This document shows positions 9,223-18,715 of a stretch of 64,000 nt of DNA, piece after piece (the first letter of the stretch is position 1; every line of letters begins with the position of its first letter). This DNA comes from Prorocentrum cordatum (taxonomy: Eukaryota; Sar; Dinophyceae; Prorocentrales; Prorocentraceae), in NCBI GenBank assembly GCA_963575745.1, contig CAUYUJ010021059.1:1492496-1556495 (forward strand), in the 5' to 3' direction. The position numbers and the translations under genes were made by a program. The notes below the pieces were generated by a model. That model was not told where the DNA came from. It saw only the letters and a program-made list of their open reading frames with translations, and searched no databases.

Positions 9223-9723
9223 GTGGCGGAGACCACGCAGGGTGCCCACTTGCCTGCGCCGCGGGGGGGGGGGGGGGGGGGGCGCGACACGCAGACAGGC
9301 AGGCACGTGCTCGCGCCGAGGGCAGCTGCGCGACGGCGAAGAGTAGCCACCAGAGCGGTGGCTCTTCGGGAAGAGGCACTGCTCCAAACGAGCGCGACCG
9401 ACGCTGCCCGTCGGAAGCCGCCGCGAGCAGCGCACAGGCAAAGACCGACGGGTGCCACTCCTCAGGCCGCCATCGCGGCTCTGGCACGCAGTGGAGTGCC
9501 CTCAAGTCCCGCATCGCCACGCGCACGGCGGGGCTCTGGACGGTTCGGCTGGCCACGACCAGGAGCAGAGGAGGGCCGCTTCGGACTGCCCCGGCGCCCG
9601 CGGGCAGCCCTCGACGAGGCGCAGCTGCCGACGCACGCCGTGAAGTATCTCGAAGGCAGCGAAGAGCCCCGTGCACACGCCAAGGACGTCTGCGCCATCC
9701 TGATGGATACCGCAAGGCCCTGA
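9223..9723 (+). CDS. Hypothetical ORF, low support
   Basis: An ATG-started frame of 166 codons. The first half is Arg/Ala/Gly-rich and crosses a poly-G run, which speaks against it. The last 35 residues (for example AVKYLEGSEEPRAHAKDVCA) are more protein-like and end at a stop just before a fam13 element. The minus strand is also open over the same stretch, with a frame starting near 9458. No domain is recognised. It may be an exon fragment. Confidence 0.2.
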   Translation: MAETTQGAHLPAPRGGGGGGRDTQTGRHVLAPRAAARRRRVATRAVALREEALLQTSATDAARRKPPRAAHRQRPTGATPQAAIAALARSGVPSSPASPRARRGSGRFGWPRPGAEEGRFGLPRRPRAALDEAQLPTHAVKYLEGSEEPRAHAKDVCAILMDTARP

Positions 9724-9866
9724 TGTGCGGTGTCTGGATTTTTCCTTGGTGGCCCCCGGTAGCCCCGACCCGCTCCCCAAGACCCGCTCTCCGGCCTGCG
9801 TCCTGGAATTGACGGTCCTGGGGCCTGTTGTAAGGGCCCACGGAGGCCCCGAACGGCACATGGATC
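9724..9866 (+). repeat. fam13 dispersed repeat, copy
   Basis: GGATTTTTCC, GGCCCCCGGTAGCCCCGACC, CGCTCCCCAAGACC, and GGGCCCACGGAGGCCCC follow the fam13 order seen at 15398-15570 and 16443-16612. Confidence 0.5.
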
Positions 9867-10117
9867 AAGGGGGCGTGGATTAGCGACGGGTCCCGTCTCC
9901 ATTGGAAATCGCGGATTTCCGCCGCCGAGCGAGGCGGCACCGGCCGCATTTTGGGGAGGGCACCTCCCCCGATCCATGGATTTGGCGACCGCGCGCCAAA
10001 TCCATGGATCGCTAATCCATGTTTGCGCGCCCTCGATTTTTGTCTGCACGCTTGCACGTCTGGGCATAGGCGGCGCCCAGAAGGGGGAAGCGAGAGGGAG
10101 CGGGCCTCATCATTGAA

Positions 10118-10353
10118 CAGGGACCGACCGTCCCGACATTCCTATAGGCCTACCACGAAATATTCCTAGAACCCAAAAAGGCTTCAATCACAAAAACAAC
10201 GTACTTAGAACCTAAACCCGACGTGTTAAAACAAGACACAGTCCTGGCCAGAAATGGTCTAAGAACATCTCGTGGAAACGACGAACGGTTCACGTTCCTA
10301 GAGCATTGTTTGGTAGACCTACAGGCACGCCAGGACGCTTCGCCACTGCTTGA
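10118..10353 (+). mobile_element. fam1 foldback element, copy 2
   Basis: Starts CAGGGACCGACCGTCCC and ends CGCTTCGCCACTGCTTGA, with the same arms as the copy at 279-510. A CGAGAGGGAGCGGGCCTCAT motif occurs just outside both ends (10091 and 10370), suggesting a flanking duplication. Confidence 0.75.
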
Positions 10354-10584
10354 AGGAGGGGGAAGCGAGAGGGAGCGGGCCTCATCAGAGAACGGCGGGG
10401 CTCTTCAGGAGCCCGGCCGGGCTCCCGCGGTGCCCTCCGAGGAGGGGGCCCGCCCCCCTCGCTGCCGCCCCCTCCCGGGCGCACCTCCACCGGCGGCAGG
10501 CCTGGAGCCAAAACTAGGAGGAAAATTATGGATGGGAGGCACGGAGACATACTGATACTAGATGTCCTCCTTGGAAGCGCGCGT

Positions 10585-10750
10585 CCGACCCGAACATATA
10601 GTATGCCCATCTTGTAATATGTCCTTTCCCGAGCGGTGTGGCCAGAAAGCGCCCGCCACGAGGCATATACTATAAGATTTCTCGGTGCTCGCGTCGCCGC
10701 TAGGGGGGCGACGCACACATAGTAGAAGTATGTTGGAGAGACGCCGACTC
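10585..10750 (+). mobile_element. fam18 foldback element, copy 1
   Basis: ATAGTATGCC and GGCATATACTATA form an inverted pair, with TCCCGAGCGGTGTGGCCAGA between them. The unit continues GATTTCTCGGTG and ends ACATAGTAGAAGTATGTTGG. The second copy is at 35328-35515. Confidence 0.65.
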
Positions 10751-10754
10751 GAGG

Positions 10755-10855
10755 CCTCGCGCGGCAACTCGAGACCCGATTTACGTCGGATCCACGTCGG
10801 ATCTACGCGGGTTCGCGTCGGTCTACGTCGGATTTACGTCGACCTGACTCCGGAG
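10755..10855 (+). repeat. Degenerate 12-mer minisatellite (TACGTCGGATCC-like)
   Basis: About six to eight units of ACGTCGGATC-type sequence. Similar degenerate arrays are at 27230-27370 and 37690-37800. Confidence 0.6.
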
Positions 10856-11034
10856 CACCACCGCGCGAGCGTCGACTCATAGCTTACGGAGCTGACGTGT
10901 GGCCTAGATGATGCTTCTATTACGCGCCGCGCGAGGCCTTCAGGATGTTCCTCATACAAAAGTGGCCCCCTGCCCCCTCTCAGACGGGCAACGAAAAAAA
11001 GGAGGGCCAGGCACGGGGGGAGGGGCATCGACCC

Positions 11035-11185
11035 AGAGTCAGCGACGCACTGCCGATGGATCGGCGATCGGCCCCCGAGGGCGCATCCGCACGCTCCCGG
11101 GCGGGGTGGGGGCTGTCTATCAGACCCCGTATCGGCGCGGCGATCCGTGGGCGATGGGGGAGCGATGCGCTCGCCGTATCCCTGT
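11035..11185 (+). repeat. fam15 dispersed repeat, copy 2
   Basis: CGATGGATCGGCGATCGGCC, CGAGGGCGCATCCGCACG, CGGGCGGGGTGGGG and GTGGGCGATGGGGGAGCGAT in the family order. Confidence 0.55.
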
Positions 11186-11246
11186 CCTCCCCCCCTATCG
11201 TTGCCCCTGACCGCCTCCCTCACCGACAGATGATCGGGCGCTTTCC

Positions 11247-11451
11247 CTAAAAGGGGGCCTGGGACACACACACACACACACACACACCCACACACACACA
11301 CAAATAGATAGACACACATAACAGGACCCCCCCCCTGTTTTCCCACATCTGCTGGGGTTTCGTCTTCCCCCCGACTTCCCACATCTTCCAATATCTTCCT
11401 GGGAGTCGACGATTCATTGTGCCTGTGTGTTGCTTTCCCTCCTGAAGATGG
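11247..11451 (+). repeat. fam3 dispersed repeat, copy 3, with expanded CA array
   Basis: The same backbone as 1157-1340, but the CA microsatellite has grown to about 40 bp, making this the longest copy. Confidence 0.7.
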
Positions 11452-11472
11452 TCGGGTGCTCTCCCCCTGGGC

Positions 11473-11630
11473 TTAAGTCGGGCGTGTCCCCTTACAGGGG
11501 ATCTTCGATGAAAAATAAAACATACTCGAAACATATTCCACAATGGCCAAAAAATGTTCAAAAAATAGTCCCCAGACTATTTTTGACTATCTTTGAATAT
11601 TCCCCCTGTAGAGGGACAGGCCCGACTTAA
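11473..11630 (+). mobile_element. fam8 TIR element, copy 1
   Basis: The inverted ends are TTAAGTCGGGCGTGTCC and GGACAGGCCCGACTTAA, extended by TACAGGGG on the left and CCCCTGTA on the right. The interior is AT-rich (AAAATAAAACATACTCG). Other copies are at 13481-13646, 16983-17142 and 20119-20278, with fragments at 36181-36217 and 42945-43024. Confidence 0.75.
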
Positions 11631-11830
11631 CCCTGGGCACGCTCGGTCGCAGCGGTGCGGGGCCGCGCCGCGGTCGGAGGCGGCCGGGGGGGGGGGGCGG
11701 GGCACCGCGCGGGGCCTCGGCGGGCCCAGCGGCGAGGGAAGAGTCAGAGAGATGGCCCGGGCCGCGCTGGCGGCGACGTTGCCGAACGGTGATGCAGGGG
11801 ACCAGCTGGCAGGAAATCACGGTCCACACT

Positions 11831-11975
11831 CTCCTCCTCCTCCTCCTCCTCCTCCTCCTCCTCCTCCTCCTCCTCCTCCTCCTCCTCCTCCTCCTCCTCC
11901 TTCCCCCCCCTTGCTCCCCTCCTCTTGCTCCTCCTCTACCTCCTCCTCCTCCTCCTGCTCCTCCTCACCCTCGTT
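11831..11975 (-). repeat. CTC/TCC microsatellite flanked by a 20-bp direct repeat
   Basis: The tract is preceded at about 11814 and followed at about 12027 by the same 20 bases (ATCACGGTCCACACTCTCCT). The minus-strand reading next to it, DCEGLTAGAADPEDDENENE, resembles a minus-strand reading near 36815-36872. Confidence 0.75.
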
Positions 11976-12047
11976 TTCATTTTCGTCGTCTTCAGGGTCG
12001 GCGGCACCGGCCGTAAGGCCTTCGCAATCACGGTCCACACTCTCCTA

Positions 12048-12837
12048 CACTTCCACTACGCAAAATGTGTCGAACGACAGCGACTCGGCGAAATGCAGGA
12101 GAGCACGAGACACGCGTTCCCACACGACCGAAACCTACGTCGCCGTTGCCTACATCGCCGTTAGCGTGTCTACGGGCGGGCGCGCGGAGAGGGGGAACGG
12201 AGCACGCTCACGGCATGGAGTTCTTGAATGCGCGTGCCGGAGCCAGAGCGCGCAGAACAGGGACACGTAGGCGACCTCGCACAACGATGCGTGGACAGCA
12301 GGCGACCACATCCACATTCAAGACGCACCCTAGAGGATGTGTTGCTGCATGCCAGCACTCGTCAGAACACCGAAGCCAACTTAGTACTGGCTGTGGTCGA
12401 TGTGGGCGTGCGCGACGGCCGAATCGAGCATAGCCACAACCGAAGGGTTCACGTCGAGGACGGGGGTCACCCGCTGAGGGGCCATCCAGAAAAATCCACT
12501 TCCTTGTGGTCGTGGCTCTATTGTTGTTCCCGGAAAAACGCGTCGGGAGCGTACACCAACGAGGTCTTGTTCGTTGGCAGTTTTAGGTCAGCGGGCGCAA
12601 GGGAGGCAGGCGCAGGTCTAGCGACGAGATGGTACTCCTGAGGCGAGAGGGGTACTCCCGAGGCGACTGAGGCGAGCCGCGGTCAGAGCATGAAGTCCTA
12701 CCCCCGAGTGCCAGGGCTGCACAGCGAGCACGTTTTCCGTTGGCGCGCGCCTCTGACGAGAACGCCGCACAGGCGCAGACCCCGTCAAAAACCCAGGCGG
12801 GCGGGCACCCCTCGGGCCGCGCCTGGAGTCGAGGAAC
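12048..12837. other. Unassigned, no gene seen
   Basis: Mixed-composition sequence with short open frames on both strands. No motif, repeat partner or splice pattern could be supported by eye. Confidence 0.3.
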
Positions 12838-12997
12838 GCGCTGCATCGCATCGCCGACGCATCGGCGATGCATCGACGATGCGTCGGCGACATCGGGCGC
12901 CGCCGGCGTGGAGAACATCGGGCTCCTCATCGAGCCACATCGCCGATGCATCGGCGATGTAGCGCGATCCTCTGACCCCATCTACCAGGGGCCCCAA
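12838..12997 (+). mobile_element. fam5 foldback element, copy 2
   Basis: ATCGCCGACGCATCGGCGAT, ATCGGGCTCCTCATCGAGCC and GATCCTCTGACCCCATCTAC in the family order. The outer left arm is missing. Confidence 0.65.
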
Positions 12998-13094
12998 CCC
13001 CATCCGGGAGACCTGGGCTCTGACCCCCAGGGGCAGCGGCAGCGGTGCCCTTCCCTCCTCTGACATTGGGCGTCGCTTACTGGGCGGGCGACAA

Positions 13095-13224
13095 CCCTGA
13101 CCTTCCAGAGTGCTAAACAATAGCCCTCCAGACCTATAGACCTATCTGGGCTGCCTAAAACCTCGACAGGAATGAAGATATCGAGGTCCTGGTGCTATTT
13201 TTCAGCCCTCCTGGAAGATCAGGG
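13095..13224 (+). mobile_element. fam2 TIR element, reference copy
   Basis: The left end CCCTGACCTTCCAG is mirrored by CTGGAAGATCAGGG on the right, and GTGCTAAACAATAG by GGTGCTATTTTTCAG. The centre holds CTCGACAGGAATGAAGATATCGAG in two paired parts (CTCGACAGG and ATATCGAG). It is 130 bp with no ORF. Full or nearly full copies are at 13343-13474, 16023-16127, 31154-31275 and 59972-60110, and partial ones at 710-821 and 6589-6709. Confidence 0.8.
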
Positions 13225-13342
13225 AAAGGAGAGGGGCAGAAAGGTGCACTTCTCGGACCCCAGCGGCCCCCTTCTGGGCCCTGCAGGCCCCTGCAGGAGC
13301 CCCAGAGGGCCCCTTCCTCCAGCCCTCACTGCCCCCCCCTGT

Positions 13343-13474
13343 CCCTGACCTGCCAGAGTGCTACAGCATGGCCCTCCAGCCCTGTAGGCCATCATCTGGA
13401 CTACTCAAAACCCCGACAGGGTTTTCACTGTCGAGGTCGTGGTGCTATTGTTTAGCCCTCCTGGAAGGTCAGGG
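13343..13474 (+). mobile_element. fam2 TIR element, copy
   Basis: Left end CCCTGACCTGCCAG and right end CTGGAAGGTCAGGG, with the family interior. A fam8 element begins 7 bp downstream. Confidence 0.8.
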
Positions 13475-13480
13475 CTATCC

Positions 13481-13646
13481 TTAGGTCGGGCATGTCCTCC
13501 TGCCGGCGGATTCTGGGCGAAAACTAAAACATGGCAAAACAATGTGCAAACATAGTTCAGCAAAATAATAGAAAGAACAATCGTCCACTGCCTATCTTTG
13601 CTCCCTGCTTTTGAACCTTCCTCCTGCAGAGGGACATGCCCGACCT
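13481..13646 (+). mobile_element. fam8 TIR element, copy 2
   Basis: Ends TTAGGTCGGGCATGTCCTCC and GGGACATGCCCGACCTCGCC, with an AT-rich interior of the family type. Confidence 0.75.
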
Positions 13647-14069
13647 CGCCCCCCCCATTACGCGGCGCCCAGCAGGGCTCGAGTGAAACAGCGTTTTCCG
13701 TTTTCGTGTTGCTTTCGTCATCCCTAGTTCTGTCCTCGTTCCACATTTGCTGCAAAACCAAGTCAAAACGAAAACGGCCCACGACATTGCCCAAGCACCG
13801 TTTAGCTCGAGCCCCGACGCCCAGACTGTCCCCCAGGAGGCCCGTCCTCCGGGCTCGGCCGCAAACTGCGCGCGGCTGCCCAGCCGCACCCCGCCGTCGT
13901 CGGGGCGCGCCGCCCGCTCGCGGCGCGGCTCCTGCAGCCCGGGGGCGCACGCGGGCGGCGGCCGCGGCGGCGGCCGCCGAGGGCGAGCGGATCGGCCAGG
14001 GCCCCCCGCGGGAGGGGTCCAGCAGGGCCGCTGGCGGAGCGGCTCTTCGGGAGGCTGGCAGGGCCTCTC

Positions 14070-14567
14070 CTCCTGCTCCTCCTGCTCCTCCTGCTCCTCT
14101 TGCTCCTCCTGCTCCTCCTGCTCCTACTCCTCCTCCTCCTCCTCCTCCTCTTCCTCCTGCTCCTCCTCCTCCTCCTCCTCGCTCCTCCTCCTCCTGCTCC
14201 TGCTCCTCCTGCCTCCTCTCCTCCTCCCTCCTCTCCTCCTCCTCCTGCTCCTCCTCCTCTCCTCCTCCTCCTTCTTCTCCTCCTCCTCCTCTCCTGCTAT
14301 CCTCCTCCTCCTCCTCCTCCTCCTCCTCCTCCTCCTCCTCCTCCTCCCTCCTCATCCTCCTGCTCCTGCTCCTGCTCCTGCTCCTCCTCCTCCTCCTCCT
14401 CCTCCTCCTCCTCCTCCTCCTCCTCCTCCTCTCTCCTGCTCCTCCTGCTCCTCCTGCTCCTCCTGCTCCTCCTCCTCCTCCTCCTGCTCCTCCTGCTCCT
14501 CCTCCTCCTCCTCCTCCTCCTCCTCCTCCTCCTCCTCCTCCTCCTCCTCCTCCTCCTCCTCCTCCTC
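14070..14567 (-). repeat. Long imperfect TCC/TGCTCC tract, about 500 bp
   Basis: A TCC array with interspersed TGCTCC units. A GC-rich block (13830-14060) precedes it and is open on both strands without a recognisable domain. All the long frames here are compositional. Confidence 0.9.
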
Positions 14568-14570
14568 TTC

Positions 14571-14723
14571 GGGGGTTGCCCAAGGTTCCCCCCCGCTTGA
14601 CGCTCAGTCTTGAGCCCCTGGGGCCCTCTGGGCCACGCCACATGAGGGGTGCTCTGGAGGTGGTGGCGGCCTCCATGGAAGTCATGGGGGCAGCCTGGGC
14701 CAGGGGCACCTCTAGCAAGACCC
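14571..14723 (+). mobile_element. fam19 foldback element, uninterrupted copy
   Basis: GGGGGTTGCCCAAGG at the left pairs loosely with CAGGGGCACCTCTAGCAAGA at the right. The middle has TGGGGCCCTCTGGGCC and GAGGGGTGCTCTGGAGG. It is the empty-site counterpart of 60892-61230, where a fam10 element is inserted in GTGCTC. Confidence 0.65.
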
Positions 14724-15018
14724 GACCTGGGGGCCTCGTGGCGCCTCTGGGAACCTCCTCAGGTGGTGACACCCGAACCCTACCCGCACCAGCCATCGAA
14801 TCTCCTGACTCGATGGGACGCGGGGGTATGGCTCGGATTTCGCAACGTGGTCGACGAATCCCAGACCATTCTCACGGAGTGCACATGGCGGTCTGGTGGC
14901 AGTGCGCAGGCGTCCTCACCGGGGCCTGACTTGAGCTCGTGAAGGGGCCCTGGAAGGCATCCTATGGCAGGATCACTCAGCACCGAACCAATCGGGATCC
15001 ATCCATCATTGGCGGGAG

Positions 15019-15199
15019 ACATATCCGCATCAGCGGTCTCGCGGGCAGGACCCCTGGGCCGCGACTCCACGGATGCGGGGTACAACTTTGTTCGCGGGTG
15101 CCCCGCGCGGAGCGCACCCCTCCGACCGCGGATCCACGGGATCGCGGTACCAGACTGCAGACCGCGAGGGTGCGGATGCGGACACGTTCACCGCCGGTG
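15019..15199 (+). mobile_element. fam16 foldback element, copy 1
   Basis: GGTCTCGCGGGCAGG at the left and CAGACCGCGAGGGTGCGGAT at the right are inverted partners. CCACGGATGCGGGG lies between. Copies are at 35634-35803 and (partial) 61305-61395. Confidence 0.6.
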
Positions 15200-15397
15200 A
15201 GCCCAGGGGCATCTCGGGGCAGGGCCGCTCAGCGTCGAAGCGGGAGACCGGATCGGACCACAACGCGCGTCGGATCGGGCCGCATCGGCACGGAGCCGAC
15301 GTCGTATCGGATCGGCTGCGCCTGGACGCACACCAGCGCCATGCAGGCGTGGGGCCGCATCGGAGCGTCGGAATATCGGAGCCCAGACATACGTGCG

Positions 15398-15570
15398 ATG
15401 TCCTGTTTTTGTTCAGTGCAGGGCCCCCGGAAGACCCGAACCCTTCCCCTGGGACCGGTGTTTTCTCCTCCCGAGGTCGCTGTTTTGCGGGGCTCCCGCG
15501 GCCCAGCCAAAGGGCACCCGGAGGTCCAAGACGACCAAGAGCCTCCCGCCGTCCTGATGTTTGTCAGGAC
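15398..15570 (+). repeat. fam13 dispersed repeat, reference copy
   Basis: Ordered landmarks: GCAGGGCCCCCGGAAGACCC, CCTTCCCCTGGGACCGG, TTTTGCGGGGCTCCCGCGGC, and GTCCTGATGTTTGTCAGGAC at the end. Further copies are at 9724-9866, 16443-16612, 41955-42115 and 55650-55800. Confidence 0.6.
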
Positions 15571-15595
15571 GTGAGCATGTCTGGGGAATCTGCAC

Positions 15596-15799
15596 GAAAG
15601 AAATGGGCACGGAAAGAATGGGTACAATGCCCAACAGCAGTTCCTGTTCATTTGGAACAAGACTCGCTGTCCGCGCCGCCGCGGCCTGTGTCCATTTGAG
15701 ACGGAAGGCCGCCTGCCCAACAGCGGCCGCTGTTGGTTTGGGACAACATTTGCTGTTGGGCACTGTACCCTTTTTTTCCGTACCCATTCCCGGCGTCCA
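15596..15799 (-). mobile_element. fam7 foldback element, copy 1
   Basis: AAAGAATGGGTACAATGCCC at the left is mirrored by GGGCACTGTACCC and TTTTCCGTACCCATTCC at the right. The interior has TGCCCAACAGCGGCCGCTGT and GGACAGCGAG-type motifs in reverse. A second full copy is nested at 32849-33055. Confidence 0.75.
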
Positions 15800-16022
15800 A
15801 AGAGAAATGTCGGAATCGAATTGAACTGGGCCGGCCGGGGAAAATATCGACTCGGATCAGGGGCGTCCGGGGTCCAGGGGGGGGGGGCGCAGATCACGGC
15901 CGGCGGCATGTGCGCAGCCCAGTCTGGGGGGGCCGGAGACGCGTTGGAATACGAAGAGGCGCCATGAAATCTGGGGAGATATCAAGGCCACCCGCCATGA
16001 TGTCCGCACCACCCAGACCCTA

Positions 16023-16127
16023 CCCTGACCTTCCAGGAGATAACCCTCCAGACAGCCCTGTCTGGACTGCCCAATCGACAGGAATCTAGCTGTCGAGACC
16101 CTGGTGCTGTCTTCTGGAAGGTCAGGG
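16023..16127 (+). mobile_element. fam2 TIR element, compact copy
   Basis: CCCTGACCTTCCAG and CTGGAAGGTCAGGG at the ends form perfect 14-bp inverted repeats. The interior is shortened to about 77 bp. Confidence 0.8.
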
Positions 16128-16353
16128 GAATCATCACCCCCCCCCCTCTTGGCCCCCCCCCGATCGGATCGGGCGGACCCAAAGGGCCGCCTGCACCCGC
16201 GGGGCCCCTCCGCTGCCCACCTGGCAGGGACGCCCCCTCCCAAAAAAAACAAACGGGGCGTGCCGAGGCCGCGCCGGGAGGCGGCGAGCGAGCGGAGGGG
16301 GGGGCGAGAGGAGGAGGAGGAGGAGGAGGAGGAGGAGGAGGAGGAGGAGGAGG

Positions 16354-16690
16354 CCCTCTCAGGAGGTGGCGGGGCTTCTCAGAAGGGCTCCTCTGGCCTT
16401 CTCACAGCTTCTCTGCGTCTCCACGGAAGGCTTGGACCCAGGGATCCGACGTCGTGATTTTTCCAATGCAGGGTCCCCGGAAATCCCGACCCATTCCCCA
16501 GGACCGGTTTTCCATCCCGAGTCGTTTTTTGGCGGTCCCGTGGCCCGGCGAGGGCCGCGAGAGGCCCAAAATCGCGAAAAACCTCCGTCTTGATGTTTGT
16601 CAGTGCGTTGAATCTCTGGGGAGAACCTCTCGGAAGGCCGGGGGGCTCCCGAGCCTTCTGAGAAGGCCCGCCCCTGCGCACTGCCTTCCT
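16354..16690 (+). mobile_element. fam4 foldback element split by a fam13 insertion
   Basis: GCGGGGCTTCTCAGAAGG near 16370 and CCTTCTGAGAAGGCCCGC near 16660 are the paired arms. The 170 bases between them (16443-16612) are a fam13 copy, so one element lies within the other. Confidence 0.55.
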
Positions 16691-16694
16691 AGGA

Positions 16695-16838
16695 GGCCAC
16701 ATGCGAACCCTACCCCTGCCCCCCACGACTTCTGAGGGGGAGTGTGGGGTTCGCTTCGCTCGGGAGCTCCCGAGCAAAGTGAACCCCACCCTCCCCCTCA
16801 GAAATCGTGGGGGGCAGGGGTAGGGTTCGCATGTGGCC
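16695..16838 (+). mobile_element. Near-perfect 144-bp palindrome, fam11 copy 1
   Basis: GGCCACATGCGAACCCTACC at the left and GGTAGGGTTCGCATGTGGCC at the right begin arms of about 70 bp that meet at CTCGGGAGCTCCCGAG with very few mismatches. The second copy is at 37415-37565. TA occurs close to both ends, which would suit a Tc1/mariner-type MITE. There is no ORF. Confidence 0.85.
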
Positions 16839-16982
16839 CCATACTTCCCCCCCCCCGCCCGCGGGCTCGCCGACGATCGGGGCCGCCTTCGCGGGGCGCT
16901 CCCCCCCCGCGGGCGCCACGGCTGCTCCAGGAAGCCCGTGGCACGCGCGGCGACGGGCCGCTCTCGGGGACCCCCGAGGCTT

Positions 16983-17142
16983 CGGTCGGGCATGGCCTCC
17001 TGCAGGTGGACCTTGGGCGAAAAAGGAACGAGACTCAAAAAAAAAAATCAAAGATAGTCCAGCATCATCAGAATGTCGTGCCCAGAGCATGTTTAAGCTT
17101 CTCTCGAGCACGCCTCCTGTAGAGGGGCACGCCCGACCTAAC
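16983..17142 (+). mobile_element. fam8 TIR element, copy 3
   Basis: Ends GGTCGGGCATGGCCTCCTGC and CTCCTGTAGAGGGGCACGCC, then CGACCTAA. The interior includes a run of eleven A. Confidence 0.75.
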
Positions 17143-17266
17143 CCGAGGCCCCCGCCGTCCGAGACGTCCTCGGAGAACGGCCCGAGTCCCGGAAGGCGTG
17201 CGGTGGCCCCGAGTCCCCACGCGCGCACCGCGCGGCGTGGTCGCCGCACCGTGGCGTGTGTGGGCA

Positions 17267-17382
17267 AGCGCGTTCCACTACTCGCAAAGCCGCTGCTCGC
17301 AAAGCCGCTGCTCGGATTTACGATTTCTCACGCCGAGGCGAACGCGGTTTCTGTTTGACGCTTGCGAGTAGTGGAACGCGCT
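17267..17382 (+). mobile_element. Small element with perfect 20-bp or longer TIRs
   Basis: AGCGCGTTCCACTACTCGCA at the left recurs exactly inverted at the right (TGCGAGTAGTGGAACGCGCT). The 116-bp unit also has an internal tandem AAGCCGCTGCTCG pair. It is a single copy here, and GTGTGGG occurs near both flanks. Confidence 0.7.
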
Positions 17383-17847
17383 CGGTGAGTGTGGGGACCC
17401 CGAGCTGTGCCCGTCCCGAGGCACTGGCCAGGACGCGCTCCGGGGCGAGTCCGGGGGCCGATCTCTGAGGGGGGAGGGCGAAGAGGGGGGCGGTCCACCA
17501 TGACTCAGAAGGAGGGGTGCCGGCATTAAAGGGGCTGGAGTCAGGCCAGCTCGAGAGGCTGGCCGTACCACAAAAAAACAGTGGGCAATGCATCCCGAGA
17601 TCCATTAGTTCGCAGGCGCATCGTGACAAGATCTATTCTGTCATAATCTGCTCACAGACTCCATCCTGGCAAAATATCCGAACCACGTCCAACCGCAGCG
17701 GCACGGCCCCATGCCGAGGGGCAAGCCATCATATCAACCCAGGAACAATCAGCATCGAATCGAATGAGGAAATGGAACACACCGAAATGTGAATATGATC
17801 GAGTTGCATCGGCACTGCTTCTGGGAAGCGCTCAACCTATGCAGCGA

Positions 17848-18037
17848 TACGGCAGGTTTGTGTCGTGACGACTTCGGCGTTAGTTTCTGACACCGCGGAG
17901 ATGGTTCAATGTTGAACGATTGGCTGTTCCCGAAACGTCAGATCGTTCACCATCGACCGATTCTGGGTCGCCGGCGGCGTTCAACTTGAACGCCCGCAGC
18001 GGGGTCGCCGCTGGTCGACACGACGCGAACCATCGTA
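17848..18037 (+). mobile_element. fam12 element with three internal hairpins, copy 1
   Basis: The outer inverted ends are TACGGCAGGTTTGTGTCGTG and CACGACGCGAACCATCGTA. Inside are three successive hairpin-like CGTTC/GAACG units, of which the third (GGCGTTCAA with TTGAACGCC) is perfect and the first two have decayed. The copy at 59415-59607 has all three intact. Confidence 0.75.
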
Positions 18038-18205
18038 TGTCGGCGGCGAGCGAGGGGAGGAAGTCAGAAGGAGGAGGCCTTCTCAGAAGGCAGCGGGCCT
18101 GGCGGCACACCCGAGAGGGAGGCAACTGCAGCCGCAGGAGAGGGATTGGGGAAGACACGGCTGGGGAGGCAGGGAGGGCAGGGGAGAAGTTGTGGGGGGA
18201 GGCCT

Positions 18206-18340
18206 CTCCTCCTCGTCCTCCTCCCCGTCCCCCTCCTCCTCCTCCTCCTCCTCCTCCTCCTCCTCCTCCTCCTCCTCCTCCTCGTCCCCTTCCTCCTCCT
18301 TCTCCCCCCCCCTCATCCTCCTCCTCCTCCTCATTCTCAT
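18206..18340 (-). repeat. TCC microsatellite
   Basis: TCC repeats with CCCC and TTCTCC interruptions, ending 14 bp before a fam1 fragment. Confidence 0.9.
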
Positions 18341-18353
18341 CCCCACTGGTAAG

Positions 18354-18460
18354 CAGGGACCAACCGTCCTAACGAACACTTCCGTGCAGACCACACACAG
18401 GTTCTGAAAACGTTCCTTCGTGGGCCCCGAGGCAACCGAGGACGCTTCGCCACTGCCTGA
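18354..18460 (+). mobile_element. fam1 element, internally deleted
   Basis: It keeps the left end CAGGGACCAACCGTCC and the right end GACGCTTCGCCACTGCCTGA, but only about 107 bp remain. Confidence 0.6.
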
Positions 18461-18715
18461 CGGTGAGGGGCAGCGGTAGTTGAGGGACTGAACAACACCC
18501 TACCCTGGGTCCCGAGTGCGTGGTCTGTAAGCCTCCTCGGAGCTCCAAAGGCCAGAGAGCCGCCAGGAACGCCGCGCCACACGCGCGGTGCGCAGGGCTT
18601 ACCCTTTCAGCCCACAGGAGGTTCAGCGCACAGCGCGTCGAAAACCAGGGTAGGGGCGTCTTTGACGCCCTCGAGGCAGGGGGGGGCAGCGGCCCCGGGG
18701 GGGGGGGAGGGAGCG

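Noticed and set aside
8066-10057. 663-codon minus-strand ORF
   Set aside because: It crosses the TCC array, a fam3 copy, a fam15 copy and poly-G. It is unlikely to be one gene, although parts near 9400 might be exonic.
13405-14929. Overlapping ORFs of 443-463 codons on both strands
   Set aside because: Both depend on the TCC tract at 14070-14567 and include fam2, fam8 and fam19 elements.
18595-18610. Minus-strand GTAAGC donor
   Set aside because: The best reading upstream has a stop codon before the site.
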